Shown: in pieces, positions 7,327 to 16,349 of the stretch
Layout: each line of letters starts with the position of its first letter
How positions within the stretch are numbered: position 1 is the first letter of the stretch
Assembly: GCA_018992685.1 (NCBI GenBank)
Contig: JACVGT010000038.1
Span: 1 to 55,942, forward strand
Origin: Theionarchaea archaeon
GTDB lineage: Archaea; Methanobacteriota_B; Thermococci; Methanofastidiosales; SZ-28-30
Reading direction: 5' to 3'
Length of the DNA: 55,942 nt
Made by a program: the position numbers and the translations under genes
Notes under the pieces: model-generated
The model's input: the letters and a program-made list of their open reading frames with translations, nothing else
What the model was told of the DNA's origin: nothing
Database searches by the model: none

Positions 7327-7764
7327 ATGAAAGTGGATGTTGACTGCATCATGCGGAATGGTGAAGTAGAAATTGGCATCTCATTAGTAGAACGCATATC
7401 CCAGCAGGAATTCGAAGAATATGCAGACACCTTACGGAGAGAAGGATTCGAATACGATTCCTACAATCAAAGCAATTTCTTCACCACGAAAACTCCGAGA
7501 ATGCTTGCTGCAATGCTCAAATTTCTGGATAAAGAATATCAAGTTGAGGGAAAACTCAGAGGTAAGAAAGTATATTCTTGGGAAGAAAGAGACCAATTTG
7601 TGAAAGACTTCGAAGCATCACTTGTTCAACCAGGGCCTGAACCTGATGCAGAACCTTCTCATACCCATACTGAACCTTCTCATACCCATACTGAACCTTC
7701 TCATACCCATACTGAACCTTCTCATACCCATACTGAACCTTCTCATACCCATACTGAACCATAA
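7327..7764 (+). CDS. Unknown protein with (EPSHTHT)5 C-terminal tail
   Basis: About 145 residues. I prefer the ATG at 7327 (MKVDVDCIMRNGEVE): a TATA-like TTTAATAA near 7297 would place the transcript start close to it, and no ribosome binding site precedes the earlier ATG at 7309. Residues 1-100 are a charged alpha/beta domain (ISQQEFEEYADTLRREGFEY; YSWEERDQFVKDFE) I cannot assign. The tail is five exact EPSHTHT units plus EP: hydrophilic and histidine-rich, so possible roles are metal binding or a flexible linker. The exact DNA repeats suggest variable copy number. Confidence 0.65.
   Translation: MKVDVDCIMRNGEVEIGISLVERISQQEFEEYADTLRREGFEYDSYNQSNFFTTKTPRMLAAMLKFLDKEYQVEGKLRGKKVYSWEERDQFVKDFEASLVQPGPEPDAEPSHTHTEPSHTHTEPSHTHTEPSHTHTEPSHTHTEP
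7651..7755 (+). repeat. Five perfect 21-bp tandem repeats
   Basis: The units start at 7651, 7672, 7693, 7714 and 7735. All five are identical, so the array has expanded recently or is kept uniform by slippage. A multiple of three keeps the frame when copy number changes. Confidence 0.95.
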
Positions 7765-7783
7765 TTCTCAGAACTCACCTAAT

Positions 7784-8401
7784 CTAACCCACACCTGTAG
7801 GACATAGATCCAACAGAAAACACTCTTCACATCGTGGATTCCGGGGTCTGCACACCTCTTTTCCAAACGTAACCAGCAACTCATTAACCGCGATCCATTC
7901 CCTTTCCTCAAAAACCTCCATCAAAGCACTCTCAGTCTCTTCAGGAGTCTTCGTAGTAACCAGCCCAAGCCTGTTGGAAATCCTGTGTACATGCACATCA
8001 ACTGGAATGGCAGGAACCTGGAATCCATACACCAGAACACAGTTGGCAGTTTTCCTTCCCACACCCTCCAACTTCAGCAACTTCATAATATCCCGGGGAA
8101 CCTCACCACCATATTCCATGAGAATCTGCTGAGCCGCGTTCTGTATTCTCTGTGCTTTAACATGGTAAAACCCAGAGGGCCGAATCAACTTCTCAATCTC
8201 CTCTATTCGGGCTGAAGCCAGCTTCTCCGGGGTGTCAAACTTCCCGAAGAGCTGCTCGCTCGCTCTCGCTGTGTTCTCATCCCTGGTCCTCTGGGAGAGA
8301 ATGGTAGCTATCAGCACTTTGAAAGGATCTTTCCTTCTTCTCGTGAAGTGATAGTGTGCTTTCAACCTGGTCAAGATTTCATCGGATGAGGAAGCTCTCA
8401 T
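7784..8401 (-). CDS. nth: Endonuclease III (DNA glycosylase/AP lyase)
   Basis: 205-residue base-excision repair enzyme that removes oxidised pyrimidines and nicks at abasic sites. The helix-hairpin-helix [13 protein letters not shown] (111-123) carries the catalytic Lys117, and VDVHVHR carries the catalytic Asp135. The iron-sulfur loop C-x6-C-x2-C-x5-C is intact at Cys184, 191, 194 and 200. Length and motifs are normal for the family. It is the last gene of a minus-strand operon; its start overlaps the end of the NYN nuclease gene by 23 bases, so the two are translationally coupled. Confidence 0.95.
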   Translation of the reverse strand: MRASSSDEILTRLKAHYHFTRRRKDPFKVLIATILSQRTRDENTARASEQLFGKFDTPEKLASARIEEIEKLIRPSGFYHVKAQRIQNAAQQILMEYGGEVPRDIMKLLKLEGVGRKTANCVLVYGFQVPAIPVDVHVHRISNRLGLVTTKTPEETESALMEVFEEREWIAVNELLVTFGKEVCRPRNPRCEECFLLDLCPTGVG

Positions 8402-8879
8402 AGTTTATGTCCAGATCAATGAACTCCTGAACTACTCTTTTTAAATCTGAGGACGTACTCTTTCCAAAGGCCATAACCTCAACATTCACTCCTTTGGCCT
8501 TCAAATGTTCCACCAGGGCTACAAAGTCACCATCACCTGAAACCAGTACCACGGTGTCCAGTTTGTCTGCCATCTTAATGGTATCAATGGCAATTCCCAT
8601 GTCCCAGTCTCCTCGTTTTGTACCGTCGTAGTACGTTCTCAATTCTTTGATCTTAACCTCATACCCGATATTCCGCAGCGCTTCAAAGAATCCCTCTTCT
8701 TCAGGTATATCGGCCTTTATCACGTAGATAATGGCTCTAATCAACTGTCTCTGATTGAGCCCAACTTCCAGAATCTTTCTGAAGTCCACTTTTGCTCCAT
8801 ACAGATTTTTTGCCGAATAGTAGAGATTTTGGGTATCTACAAATATTCCTACGCGCTGCCATCTGTAAATTTGTATCAT
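8379..8879 (-). CDS. NYN (LabA/DUF88-type) ribonuclease-like protein
   Basis: 166-residue PIN-like NYN domain protein, predicted metal-dependent RNase. The acidic active-site residues are present: Asp15 in [10 protein letters not shown], Asp91/Asp93 and Asp99 in [10 protein letters not shown], and Asp116/Asp118 in [11 protein letters not shown]. That matches the LabA/DUF88 set closely. It starts only nine bases after the end of the KaiC-like ATPase gene and overlaps nth by 23 bases, so the three genes are made from one transcript. The substrate (tRNA, mRNA or other) cannot be told from sequence. Confidence 0.9.
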   Translation of the reverse strand: MIQIYRWQRVGIFVDTQNLYYSAKNLYGAKVDFRKILEVGLNQRQLIRAIIYVIKADIPEEEGFFEALRNIGYEVKIKELRTYYDGTKRGDWDMGIAIDTIKMADKLDTVVLVSGDGDFVALVEHLKAKGVNVEVMAFGKSTSSDLKRVVQEFIDLDINYESFLIR

Positions 8880-8887
8880 AACATCAC

Positions 8888-9619
8888 CTAAACAATTCGT
8901 GCCGTTGAATAGTCGAATACGATAGTTCCATGGACCTGGTAGTTAATATACTCTTTGGCCGGGAACCGTTTCATCCCCTTGTGGATGATTGCCACCCTCT
9001 GGATCTGCCCCTCACGTTCGTGTACCTCTCGTAATTCTATCCGGGTGTTGACCTGAATCTGGTGATCATACACACTGGTAGATATGGTACTCACCCCGCT
9101 GGACATGAGAGCGTAGGTGAATTGGTTGACGTGATATCTGTCTATGACACCTTCTTCAATTCTGAAAGCTTCCAGATCGTCAATGGAATCTAGAAGGAAG
9201 AGGTCACATCCTGCCTTTTCTTTCAGGAGCATGATCGCGTCCAGAAGGTGAAATTGATTATATTCACTATCCAGGTAAAAGGATTTCACTGTTTTGATCA
9301 GGGACACTTTCCTGTAGTACTTGCGGTATCGTACATCAATGGGGAGTATAATCCCCAGAAGGTATCCCCCATATGGTCTTTTTCCTAGGTTCAACTGGAG
9401 AGTATCCAGGAATTGAGGAAAGGCCAGTTCATGCGATACGTAGCAGACCTTGTGACCCTCCTCGATGTAGCGGGCCGCCGTACTGGCCAGCAGGGTTGTC
9501 TTACCCAGTCCTGAAGCACCGAATACGATCCCTGAAGAACCCACGTCATATACTTTCTTGGAAAGAAGTTCTTCTATGTAATGGATTGGATGCTCTTGCT
9601 TGAATGTCAGCTCTTCCAT
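8888..9619 (-). CDS. KaiC/RecA-superfamily ATPase, divergent
   Basis: 243-residue P-loop ATPase with one RecA-like domain. Walker A is GASGLGKTT at 34-42 and Walker B is CDLFLLDSIDD around Asp144. The N-terminal 25 residues form a helical extension (FKQEHPIHYIEELLSKK). The C-terminal part has the HKGMKRFPAKEYINYQV strand pattern typical of KaiC-like proteins, but the family match is loose and RadA-like or GvpD-like assignments remain possible. It is the first gene of an operon with the NYN nuclease and endonuclease III, so a role in nucleic acid repair or defence is suggested by context only. Confidence 0.8.
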   Translation of the reverse strand: MEELTFKQEHPIHYIEELLSKKVYDVGSSGIVFGASGLGKTTLLASTAARYIEEGHKVCYVSHELAFPQFLDTLQLNLGKRPYGGYLLGIILPIDVRYRKYYRKVSLIKTVKSFYLDSEYNQFHLLDAIMLLKEKAGCDLFLLDSIDDLEAFRIEEGVIDRYHVNQFTYALMSSGVSTISTSVYDHQIQVNTRIELREVHEREGQIQRVAIIHKGMKRFPAKEYINYQVHGTIVFDYSTARIV

Positions 9620-9744
9620 CAGTGGTCACTTCTTCAAAGGTTTATAAAGGTTTCTTTTGAGGTTTGGGAAGGTCAGGAGAGGTGGTCCTTACAAGAGGTG
9701 GGGGAGGAGATGAAAATTTTTATTCATGAAAAGAAACGTGGGGC

Positions 9745-10392
9745 ATGGCCAGGAGTATGATCAGTGCAGTGATCCCTGCGCATAATGAGGGGAGTACTGT
9801 GGGTAACGTGGTACGGGAGACTCTGGAATACGTGGATGACGTGTGGGTGGTGGATGACGGGTCAGAGGATGATACCTACGAGAAAGCATCTCAAAACGGG
9901 GCACAGGTAGTAAGACAACATCACGGAGGGTATATTCAGGCAATAAGACAGGGAGTCACTGCGTGCCGAGGGGATATCATTGTGACACTGGATGCAGATG
10001 GCGAGCACGACCCCTCTGAGATTCCTCTGCTTGTGGGACCTATTACAGCGGGTGAGGCCGACCTGGTGCTGGGGAGCAGGAAGAGAATTCCCTCTTTTTC
10101 GGAGAGGATGATCGGGTGGCTTGTGAGGATGCAGGTTCCAGTAAGGGATCACGGAACAGGGTTCAGGGCAATGGATCGACACCTGGCTCTTGGCCTGGAT
10201 ATCCTGGGGAAGTGTCCGTGTGGTACTCTCGTTCTGGAAGCACATTCCAAGGGCGCACGAATTGTAGAAGTGCCAGTTACCGTGAGAACCAGTGAGAAAA
10301 AGAGGAGGCGGAAGTGGAATCACCTGTACCAGTTCTGGTATGTACTGTATCTCCTTCTTCTGGCGCGAAGAGTCACCAAGAAGAATGGATGA
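9745..10392 (+). CDS. Family 2 glycosyltransferase (dolichol-phosphate sugar synthase-like)
   Basis: 215-residue GT2 enzyme. It has the nucleotide-binding PAHNE motif at 11-15, VVDDGSEDDT near 35-44, and the metal-binding DADGEHDP near 83-90. A conserved GTGFRAMDR segment matches DPM1-type catalytic domains, which transfer a sugar from a nucleotide sugar to a lipid phosphate. No membrane segment follows, unlike many archaeal homologues, although the hydrophobic end (YVLYLLLLARR) may lie on the membrane. A TATA-like AATTTTTAT near 9715 sits about 25 bases before the ATG at 9745, supporting a leaderless start. It faces the TrmB gene. Confidence 0.88.
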   Translation: MARSMISAVIPAHNEGSTVGNVVRETLEYVDDVWVVDDGSEDDTYEKASQNGAQVVRQHHGGYIQAIRQGVTACRGDIIVTLDADGEHDPSEIPLLVGPITAGEADLVLGSRKRIPSFSERMIGWLVRMQVPVRDHGTGFRAMDRHLALGLDILGKCPCGTLVLEAHSKGARIVEVPVTVRTSEKKRRRKWNHLYQFWYVLYLLLLARRVTKKNG

Positions 10393-10486
10393 AGGTGAAA
10401 CCTCACCGTACCACCTGGCACAATGAACTTTTTCTACAATTTTAGTCTCGTTACACAGTCCCAGTGGATGGGATACTTCACAGGTC

Positions 10487-11326
10487 TCATCCAGGCATGC
10501 TTTCCTCCCACAACAGGTCAAAATATTGCTTGAATCCTGCAGCCAGGCTATGGTTTTCTGAAAGGACTGCAAATCGCATAAAGACGGGGATAGCTTCTTC
10601 TTCCACCAGGAAGAGTACAGCACCCCTATCGTAATCAAGACTGGGATCAATAATGGTAAACCGAATAGGTAGTTTGTGTGGAGATATCCTCACGTGAGCA
10701 CCCATTCTCAAGAGCATATCCTTCATGCGGTTCTGGATTTTCAGGTCCTTTTCTGACAGGTATTTCCCATTCAAGAGTATTGCTTTCAGGAGGATATGCC
10801 CCAACTTGGGTTCCAAGCTCTCCCTGACCTTGGGAAGGTATTCAAATGCTCTGGAAACCACATTAATTTCCTTTTCTGCCTTTGTATACAGGTTTCGCGT
10901 TTCTATTTCCGAGGCTGTCCCTACCGTAATGATTTCTAAGAATTCTTCCTCTGCTTCTGTTTCTACCCGCTTCTCATACAGGGATTTCAGTACAGAGAGG
11001 CGAGAATCTGCAATATCAGCGATTGCTCTCACATCTTTTTCAAACTGTATTTTCTTTGCAATTCTGAGGTTTTCCAGTCCAATTTCAGGTTCTATGGGCT
11101 CGAACTGAAGGGGCCGAGTTCCTGTCTGCTTGATCAATCGTAGGGAGCACAGCTCTTCCAGGACGGAATAGATCTTGGCCCGGGGGACACTGGACGCCTT
11201 GGCGAGTTCTGCTACTTTGCTCTTTCCCAGAGCATACATGTGGGCCAGCACTGCTGACTGATACTTTCCCAGCCCCAGCTCTCTGAGCGTTTCCTGAACC
11301 CGGGCTATTTCTCCCTTTGAGATCAT
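10487..11326 (-). CDS. TrmB-family transcriptional regulator
   Basis: 279-residue regulator. The N-terminal winged helix (about 12-75; LGLGKYQSAVLAHMYALG, VAELAKASSVPRAKIYSVL) is typical of TrmB. A coiled coil follows (90-125), then a PLD-like effector domain from about 130 (ITVGTASEIETRNLYTKA, INVVSRAFEYLP, VRISPHKLPIRFTIID). TrmB proteins sense sugars or act as general metabolic regulators. A perfect 7-bp inverted repeat at 11386-11402, just upstream of the TATA-like TTTAA of this gene, could be its own operator. It is divergent from birA. Confidence 0.9.
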   Translation of the reverse strand: MISKGEIARVQETLRELGLGKYQSAVLAHMYALGKSKVAELAKASSVPRAKIYSVLEELCSLRLIKQTGTRPLQFEPIEPEIGLENLRIAKKIQFEKDVRAIADIADSRLSVLKSLYEKRVETEAEEEFLEIITVGTASEIETRNLYTKAEKEINVVSRAFEYLPKVRESLEPKLGHILLKAILLNGKYLSEKDLKIQNRMKDMLLRMGAHVRISPHKLPIRFTIIDPSLDYDRGAVLFLVEEEAIPVFMRFAVLSENHSLAAGFKQYFDLLWEESMPG

Positions 11327-11385
11327 TGATTCTCCTGCGTGGGCGAGCTAAAAAAGGTTTGGTCACCCTGTTGCCATTTAAGCAA

Positions 11386-11402
11386 CCTCCGTGAGACGGA
11401 GG
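11386..11402. promoter_or_regulatory. Inverted repeat CCTCCGT-gag-ACGGAGG, candidate operator
   Basis: A perfect 7-bp inverted repeat with a 3-base centre in the TrmB/birA divergent promoter region. It lies just upstream of the TATA-like element at about 11375-11381 that would serve the TrmB gene. Position and symmetry fit a regulator site, likely for TrmB itself. Confidence 0.45.
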
Positions 11403-11508
11403 GATTTGGTGCCCCATTCTGCCATTTGAAAATATCGCAAGGCCTTGAAGCATAACATTTAAAACGGTAACATATTATATGACGGTATAACATAGTCTAG
11501 GTGGAAGA

Positions 11509-12171
11509 ATGAAGATTCATCATTTCACGGAGGTCACCTCCACCAACGAGGTGGCCAGACAGTATCTGGAAGAGGGAACAGTCATTGTCGCAGATACCCA
11601 GACCAGAGGCAGGGGTCGCCAGGCCAGAGAGTGGCACTCCCCTGAAGGAGGATTGTGGTGTTCTCTGGTGGTGAAACACGAGCCCGCCCCAGTCCTGAAC
11701 CTTGCTGCTGCTCTTGCTATTTCCAAGGTATTTGAGCATTTTGGGCTGCAAACAAAGTTGAAATGGCCCAATGATGTTCATGTTGACCAGCGCAAAATCT
11801 GCGGTATACTCTCTGAGACAGAAGGCGACTACATCATTGTGGGCGTGGGCGTGAACCTGAACAACAGGGAATTCCCTGAAGATATCCCAGGTACTTCCTA
11901 CTTTGCGGAAACAGGGAATACCATTGACAAGATGGAATTCCTGAAAGAATTCGTTGAAACATTTCATACCATTATTCAGGATGAGTTCCTCAGTGAATAC
12001 AGAAAGTATTCCTCCACCATTGGCAGCACCGTCATGGTGAAGAATGGGAGAGAAATCACGGGGACTGCAGTAGACGTAGATGAGAAGGGAAGATTGATAC
12101 TCAGATTGAGAAATGGAAAAGAAATGAAAATATATTCTGGAGAAATACTACGGCTCCACCAGCTCCAGTAG
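11509..12171 (+). CDS. birA: Biotin--protein ligase (BirA without DNA-binding domain)
   Basis: 220-residue ligase that activates biotin with ATP and attaches it to the carrier lysine of biotin-dependent carboxylases. Motifs are TSTNEVA (10-16), GRGRQ around 34-38, KWPNDV (84-89), KICGIL and VGVGVNLN (112-119), followed by the small SH3-like C-terminal domain. It lacks the N-terminal helix-turn-helix of bifunctional BirA. A GGTGGA binding site lies at 11500-11505 and a TATA-like element at 11473-11480. The gene meets methylmalonyl-CoA epimerase tail to tail (24-base overlap), consistent with a role in propionyl/acetyl-CoA carboxylase maturation. Confidence 0.93.
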   Translation: MKIHHFTEVTSTNEVARQYLEEGTVIVADTQTRGRGRQAREWHSPEGGLWCSLVVKHEPAPVLNLAAALAISKVFEHFGLQTKLKWPNDVHVDQRKICGILSETEGDYIIVGVGVNLNNREFPEDIPGTSYFAETGNTIDKMEFLKEFVETFHTIIQDEFLSEYRKYSSTIGSTVMVKNGREITGTAVDVDEKGRLILRLRNGKEMKIYSGEILRLHQLQ

Positions 12172-12531
12172 AATCCCCCCTGTGCTCTTGGGGTGAACGA
12201 AGGCGATTTTCCCCTCAGCTCCCTGACGCGGAGTTTCATCGATGAGGGCAATGCCTGCTGCCTTCATGGCCTTCAGAACACTCTCGATGTCTTCCACTTC
12301 AATGGCCAAATGATGGATCCCTTCCCCTCTTTTTTCCAGGAATGAGGACACAGAGCCTTCTTCAGTGGGCTCCAGCAATTCAATCTTACTTTCTCCTATT
12401 GGTATGAAGGCAATCTTCACCTTCTGGTCGGGGATTTCTTTTATATCTTCTGTCTTTAAATTGAAGAATTGGTTCCAGAACTGTGCTCTATCTAGTGTTT
12501 TGACAGCAATTCCAATATGATGTAGGTTCAT
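12148..12531 (-). CDS. mce: Methylmalonyl-CoA epimerase
   Basis: 127-residue glyoxalase-fold (VOC) enzyme that interconverts (S)- and (R)-methylmalonyl-CoA between propionyl-CoA carboxylase and mutase. It shows the duplicated beta-alpha-beta-beta-beta fold with metal ligands His5 (LHHIGIAV), a second His in [13 protein letters not shown] and a C-terminal Glu in LLELVEP. Length is normal. It lies 12 bases downstream of the mutase gene on the same strand, so the two are an operon. Confidence 0.93.
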   Translation of the reverse strand: MNLHHIGIAVKTLDRAQFWNQFFNLKTEDIKEIPDQKVKIAFIPIGESKIELLEPTEEGSVSSFLEKRGEGIHHLAIEVEDIESVLKAMKAAGIALIDETPRQGAEGKIAFVHPKSTGGILLELVEP

Positions 12532-12543
12532 GGTAATTACCTC

Positions 12544-14181
12544 CTAGAATACGACAGGTGCTTTATACTCACCAAAGACCTCCCTTAGAACGCCACAGAT
12601 CTCGCCGATTGAGGCATAGTGTCTGGTGGCCTCGACTATGGGAGGAATCAGATTCTGATCTCCATGTGCAATAGATTCCAGAGCATCCAGCGCGTTCTTC
12701 ACCTCTCCTGAATTTCTACTCTTCCTCGTTTCAGTGAGACGCTCTATCTGTCTTTTCCCCACTTCAGGGTCCACCTTTAAGATGTCAATGGTCACAGGTT
12801 CATCTATGGCGAAATCGTTGAGTCCCACAACGGTCCGTTCCTTGGATTCAACCTCTTTCTGATACCGGTATGAGCTCTCCTGGATTTCTCTTTGTATGTA
12901 TCCTGTTTCAATGGCCTTGAGCACTCCTCCCATGGAATCAATCTTCTTGATGTAGTCTCGGGCCTGTTCTTCGATTTCGAATGTCATGGTTTCAATAAAG
13001 TAGCTCCCTGCCAGAGGATCAATGGTATTGGTGACTCCGGATTCATGGGCGAGAATTTGCTGGGTTCTCAGAGCTATTCGTACTGCCTTCTCCGACGGAA
13101 GGGCCAGGGCTTCATCCATGGAATTCGTGTGGAGTGACTGGGTTCCACCCAGAACAGCAGCCAGAGCTTCCAGTGTGGTCCTCACAATGTTATTTTCTGG
13201 TTGCTGGGCAGTGAGAGAACATCCTGCAGTCTGTGTATGGAACCGCAGCATCATGGACCTCGGATCTGCTGCGTGAAATCGCTCTTTCATGATGGTTGCC
13301 CATAACCGCCTGGCTGCTCTGAACTTGGCGATTTCTTCAAACAGGTCGATGTGAGCATTAAAGAAGAAGGACAACCGGGGCGCAAATGTATCCACATCCA
13401 GTCCTTTGGAGAGAGCAGCTTCCACATAGGCTATGGCATTGGCGAGCGTGAAAGCTACTTCCTGTGCTGCTGTGGAGCCTGCTTCCCTGATATGATAGCC
13501 TGAAATGGAAATCGTATTGAACCGAGGGACATGGTGTGAACAGTATTCAAAAATATCAGTTATTATGCGCATGGATGGACCTGGAGGAAAGATATAGGTC
13601 CCTCTGGCAATATATTCCTTAAGGATGTCATTCTGGATTGTCCCAGATATCTGATCCACGGGAACATTCTGTTTCTCTGCAAGCACAATGTACATGGCCA
13701 ATAGAATAGCAGCAGGCGAGTTGATGGTCATGGAGGTAGAGACTTTGTTTAGGGGGATTTGGTCGAACAGGATTTCAACGTCTCTTAGGGTGTCAATGGC
13801 CACCCCTGTCTTTCCGATTTCCCCTTCTGCAAAAGAGTCATCAGAATCGTATCCAATTTGAGTGGGCAGATCAAAAGCCACACTCAGCCCCGTCTGCCCC
13901 TGCGACAGCAAGTACCGGTACCGCCTGTTGGATTCTTCTGCTGCGGCGAAGCCTGCATACTGGCGCATGGTCCACAGTCTCCCCCTGTACATGGTGGGAT
14001 AAACCCCCCTGGTGAAGGGATATTCTCCTGGAAATCCCAGGTCTTCAGAGTAATCAATCTCAACATCTGCAGGTGTATACATTCTGGAGAGAGAGATACC
14101 GGAGATGGTGGCAAACGACTTCTGACGTTCTTTCAATTCTTGAGCTTCCCATTTCTGTTTCAATTCCTTGATTGATGTCAT
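12544..14181 (-). CDS. Methylmalonyl-CoA mutase, large subunit (catalytic domain)
   Basis: B12-dependent mutase chain converting (R)-methylmalonyl-CoA to succinyl-CoA. Characteristic stretches include [47 protein letters not shown] and [13 protein letters not shown] [20 protein letters not shown]. It holds the TIM-barrel domain only; the B12-binding small chain must be encoded elsewhere, as is common in archaea. A longer frame opens at 14253, but a TATA-like TTATTTTAAA at 14211-14220 lies inside it, so I place the start at the ATG 14181 (about 545 residues), close to the predicted transcript start. It is followed by mce. Confidence 0.93.
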   Translation of the reverse strand: MTSIKELKQKWEAQELKERQKSFATISGISLSRMYTPADVEIDYSEDLGFPGEYPFTRGVYPTMYRGRLWTMRQYAGFAAAEESNRRYRYLLSQGQTGLSVAFDLPTQIGYDSDDSFAEGEIGKTGVAIDTLRDVEILFDQIPLNKVSTSMTINSPAAILLAMYIVLAEKQNVPVDQISGTIQNDILKEYIARGTYIFPPGPSMRIITDIFEYCSHHVPRFNTISISGYHIREAGSTAAQEVAFTLANAIAYVEAALSKGLDVDTFAPRLSFFFNAHIDLFEEIAKFRAARRLWATIMKERFHAADPRSMMLRFHTQTAGCSLTAQQPENNIVRTTLEALAAVLGGTQSLHTNSMDEALALPSEKAVRIALRTQQILAHESGVTNTIDPLAGSYFIETMTFEIEEQARDYIKKIDSMGGVLKAIETGYIQREIQESSYRYQKEVESKERTVVGLNDFAIDEPVTIDILKVDPEVGKRQIERLTETRKSRNSGEVKNALDALESIAHGDQNLIPPIVEATRHYASIGEICGVLREVFGEYKAPVVF

Positions 14182-14354
14182 CGGTACCACTACGTATTTT
14201 CTGGGAGTGATTATTTTAAAGGTTTCGACAGGCAGGACAGGCAGGTGTTCCAATGGAAGCTGTCAAGACACAGCCATCAAATGAAACAGGCCACAGCCAG
14301 AAGAAATCACAAGAGCTCACATGCCCCTGGCTGGTTCTCTTCTGCATTCAAGGT

Positions 14355-15308
14355 TCATTCCCATGGTTCTTTCTCTGAAATCTTCCACCCATACTGCTCG
14401 GTTAAAATCAGAATTGCAGCCTGGGGAGGAATAATTCCCATTTCTGTTACGATGACGTCAATGTACTCAGGTGGGGTAATGTCAAAGGCAGGATTTCTGA
14501 TATTGATCTGTGAAAACTCCTTCGTATCGTGGATGACTTCTCTGGGAGATCTTTCTTCGATCTCAATGAGTTCCCCCCCCATCGTCCCGGGATGAAACTT
14601 GTAGGTTTCTGCTGCTACCATTGTCCTGACCCTGGCCTCACGGGCCACCAGTGCAATCTCGCTGGTACCGATCTTGTTTACTACTGCTCCATTGGCAGCT
14701 ATTGCATCTGCTCCAATTATCACATGGTTGAATTCTTCCATGAAATATCGGGCAGCACAATCCACTATGATGGTGGTGGAAACCCCCACATCTCTTAGCT
14801 TCTTTGCCATGATCAGTCCCTGCAGACGGGGCCTGGTTTCAGTGCAGTAGACCTCAAAGTGTTTTCCCTGGTTGTGCGCAGTGGTCAACACAGATAGCAC
14901 ATTTGAAGAGTGGCAATGCGTCATGATGAGATCTCCGTCTCGCAGCCGATTTGCCCCTATCTCGCCGATCTTCTTGGTGGCTTCCTCTGAAAATTCAATA
15001 AATTCCTGAGAAGATCGTATTGCCAATTCTTTCAGTTCAGGTAACTCCTTCCCTTCTTTCATTTGGGAGGTTAATCTCTTGTAGAGGAATCGGACTGCAT
15101 TGGGAGCTGAAACAGCTGTAGGCCTGGCGGTGGCAAGAGTTCTAGCCGCTTCTTTCAGGTGTTCCATGAAGGAATCAGTGGATGTGGCTGCCGAGGTTTC
15201 AGCTTCGATCTTGATTCCCTGTGCCACTGCTCTGGCAATTGGACCAGCTCCGCGTATTTCCATTCTCCTGATCCTTTCTGCAATGTTTCTTACTTCTGGG
15301 TTCATCAT
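14355..15308 (-). CDS. Ribose-1,5-bisphosphate isomerase (eIF2B-alpha family)
   Basis: About 317-residue member of the eIF2B/MTNA superfamily, best matching archaeal R15P isomerase, which converts ribose-1,5-bisphosphate to ribulose-1,5-bisphosphate in the AMP pathway. Signature segments are MTHCHSSNVL (catalytic Cys), CTETRPRLQG, IIGADAIAANGAVVNKIGT (catalytic Asp) and NPAFDITPPEYID. Length fits this subgroup better than translation-factor or MTNA paralogues, though these cannot be fully excluded. Upstream starts at 15326/15323 exist; a TTTATA element at about 15330 is 24-27 bases from the ATGATG at 15308/15305, favouring a leaderless start there. AMP phosphorylase and RuBisCO are not in the window. 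Confidence 0.88.
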   Translation of the reverse strand: MMNPEVRNIAERIRRMEIRGAGPIARAVAQGIKIEAETSAATSTDSFMEHLKEAARTLATARPTAVSAPNAVRFLYKRLTSQMKEGKELPELKELAIRSSQEFIEFSEEATKKIGEIGANRLRDGDLIMTHCHSSNVLSVLTTAHNQGKHFEVYCTETRPRLQGLIMAKKLRDVGVSTTIIVDCAARYFMEEFNHVIIGADAIAANGAVVNKIGTSEIALVAREARVRTMVAAETYKFHPGTMGGELIEIEERSPREVIHDTKEFSQINIRNPAFDITPPEYIDVIVTEMGIIPPQAAILILTEQYGWKISEKEPWE

Positions 15309-15606
15309 CCTTAACAAAGACATCAACCTATAAAGAATGTGCGGTGAAAACGTTTCAAAGAACTACCTAGGTAGCATGGCTTCGGTTATGACATCTCCGC
15401 AGCAGTGTCATCTGTCCTGCAGGAGGTCTCCCGCGAGAATACTCGACTTTTTTTTACCTGTTCATCAATTCTCAAATCTTTCATCAATGACGGAGCAAAA
15501 AGAACCTACCCAGACGACTTGTTGTTATGCGCGAAACACACGGTTATAAACTCTAATCCCTAAATAAGAGGAGAAGGGAACGTGGTCGGTCTATTGGAGG
15601 TGAAAA

Positions 15607-15708
15607 ATGAGAGAACAGTACACAGAGGTTGATGGTATGGCAGCAAGAATTGGAAACGCCCAGAACCAGAATTCTACGCGGGCCACCCTCCTCAAGAGGA
15701 AGATCTAA
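15607..15708 (+). CDS. Leader micro-ORF, 33 aa, ahead of a V4R gene
   Basis: ATG at 15607 preceded by a strong GGAGGTGA (15596-15603) and, further up, a TATA-like GGTTATAAAC at 15541-15550. The peptide begins MREQYTEVDGMAARIGN and ends STRATLLKRKI. Its stop is two bases before the next gene, so the two are surely co-translated. It may be a small protein partner or a leader peptide giving coupled translation of the V4R protein, which has no binding site of its own. No family is recognised. Confidence 0.55.
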   Translation: MREQYTEVDGMAARIGNAQNQNSTRATLLKRKI

Positions 15709-15710
15709 TC

Positions 15711-16349
15711 ATGTCAGCGAAGAAGAAGGTTGACAACACATTAATGAGAATCTATCTTGATACCATCAAAAGTATTTTGGGGTCTCAAGGGCTGAATTCC
15801 ATATTGAACTACAGTCACTTGGAGAAATACATCAGCAATTTCCCTCCTGATAACGATGAATTGGAAATTCCAAGGGAGGACGTCAGAAAGCTGCACCAGT
15901 CTCTTATCGATCTCTTTGGCGAGAAGGGTGCACGAGGGATTCTGCTTGGGATTGGGCGTGAAATGACATTTACTTTTCTGGAAAAGCGCCCCGCTGTGGT
16001 AAAATCAATGAAACTCGCAATCAAGCTTCTTCCAGAGAAAAAACAGATGCGAATCTCCCTGGAACGCTTTGTGGAGGAGTCTGATAGGAGAATGCCTTCG
16101 TTGGAAAGCTCCTCACATTTTGAACTGATAGAAGAGAAGGAGTATTTCTTTCTTATAGATAAGGACAGCTACACCAGCGAGGGCATCGTTTCAGAGCATC
16201 CTGTCTGTCACGTCTACATTGGCAGCCTCGAGACATCTCTGGAATGGATTACTGGACATTCTCATAAAGTGGAGGAGATTCAGTGTAGGGCAAAAGGAGA
16301 CGCTGCTGATGTATTCAGGATATGGAAAAAGAAATCCGCCAGCGAGTAG
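15711..16349 (+). CDS. V4R-domain protein
   Basis: 212-residue protein. The C-terminal part (about 150-208) fits the V4R/4-vinyl-reductase domain: HPVCHVYIGSLETSLEWITG, then VEEIQCRAKGDAADVFRIWK. In most members the end reads GDxxCxF; here the last cysteine is replaced (GDAADVF), so a metal or ligand site using it is probably lost. The N-terminal 145 residues are helical, with GARGILLGIGREMTFTFL matching the usual V4R-associated region. Such proteins are small-ligand or hydrocarbon sensors in archaea and bacteria. It is coupled to the 33-aa ORF and lies upstream of an acyl-CoA dehydrogenase. Confidence 0.72.
   Translation: MSAKKKVDNTLMRIYLDTIKSILGSQGLNSILNYSHLEKYISNFPPDNDELEIPREDVRKLHQSLIDLFGEKGARGILLGIGREMTFTFLEKRPAVVKSMKLAIKLLPEKKQMRISLERFVEESDRRMPSLESSSHFELIEEKEYFFLIDKDSYTSEGIVSEHPVCHVYIGSLETSLEWITGHSHKVEEIQCRAKGDAADVFRIWKKKSASE

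Noticed and set aside
7651..7755. 21-bp repeats considered as a CRISPR-like array
   Set aside because: Units are directly adjacent without spacers and lie in frame at a gene end.
10393..10500. Cys-rich minus-strand frame after the TrmB stop (CLDETCEVSHPLGLC)
   Set aside because: Could be a frameshifted TrmB extension, but TrmB already has a normal length and the frame continues against the glycosyltransferase gene.
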